DNA of 64,000 nucleotides from Leuconostoc gelidum subsp. gelidum KCTC 3527 (GTDB lineage: Bacteria; Bacillota; Bacilli; Lactobacillales; Lactobacillaceae): assembly GCF_000166715.1 (NCBI RefSeq), contig NZ_AEMI01000020.1:123885-187884 (forward strand). The letters are read 5' to 3'. Positions 63,966-64,000 of the stretch are shown one piece after another; position 1 is the first letter of the stretch; every line of letters starts with the position of its first letter. Position numbers and translations under genes: made by a program. The notes under the pieces are model-generated. The model was not told the DNA's origin, searched no databases, and worked only from the letters and a program-made list of their open reading frames with translations.

Positions 63966-64000
63966 CTAAGAAAGTTAGATAAAACTAAACTTACTTAGTT
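63966..64000 (+). terminator. terminator at the window end (T-tract beyond the edge)
   Basis: ACTAAG-A-AAGTTAG and CTAAACT-TA-CTTAGT arms form a long hairpin just after the last stop codon. The T-tract would lie beyond the window. Confidence 0.6.

Overview
This window looks like the chromosome of a low-GC lactic acid bacterium, most likely Leuconostoc or a close relative in the Lactobacillaceae. The evidence is AT-rich DNA, T-box leaders, a CIRCE operator, a ClpL-like chaperone, and several classic Firmicutes operons (mreBCD, rnc-smc-ftsY-ylxM-ffh, cdaA-cdaR-glmM, recG-mutS-mutL). The genus is inferred from gene content and the species is not determined. From base 14 to 54154 nearly all genes lie on the minus strand. 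The exceptions are clpL and the DUF2075 ATPase, which read rightwards. From 54.4 kb on, most intact genes are on the plus strand.

Housekeeping core (0-54 kb). On the left are a cardiolipin synthase, an amino-acid ABC transporter behind an unusual T-box leader with two antiterminator/terminator units, and mreBCD. A perfect CIRCE element lies between a 57-residue gene (upstream of mreB) and clpL, and it overlaps the leftward promoter. Then come a DUF2075 ATPase, a YiiX-like hydrolase and purA, whose 5' leader is structured and holds an anti-Shine-Dalgarno segment. A complete histidine operon follows (hisZG-D-B-H-A-F-I-E-C). Its first gene is an in-frame fusion of HisZ and HisG, and the operon is controlled by a His T-box. 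A PHP-type histidinol-phosphatase upstream completes the pathway. Both T-box leaders carry a His codon at the expected specifier position, so the ABC transporter is probably a histidine importer.

Next is a beta-glucoside/cellobiose PTS operon (GH1 phospho-glucosidase, IIB, PRD regulator, IIA, an unknown membrane protein, IIC) with a cre site and a palindromic operator upstream. It is followed by an FMN reductase, a HAD phosphatase, the SRP/SMC cluster, c-di-AMP synthesis genes, a Na+/H+ antiporter, murB, ndk, DUF1456, mismatch repair and recG, an aldehyde dehydrogenase, YagU and VanW.

Accessory region (54.4-60.1 kb). This stretch is looser and partly decayed. It holds a SemiSWEET sugar transporter, a secreted DUF4767 protein, a uracil-DNA-glycosylase fragment, a YbaK-type editing protein, two membrane ORFs (one without a start codon) and a 348-residue protein whose C-terminal domain resembles nucleoside 2-deoxyribosyltransferase-like effector domains. 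There are also several unrecognised ORFs and a frameshifted integrase C-terminus next to a tRNA-Glu(CTC) gene. It reads as the eroded remains of an integrated element at the tRNA.

Right end (60.2-64 kb). A small unknown gene is followed by a compact XRE regulator / membrane protein / NatAB-like ABC exporter operon. Its promoter is flanked by a perfect inverted repeat. The most interesting items are the HisZ-HisG fusion, the partial tandem T-box, the purA leader, the short upstream ORFs in front of clpL and ffh, and the nucleotide-effector-like protein in the tRNA-proximal relic island. No clear multi-gene undescribed defence system could be demonstrated.
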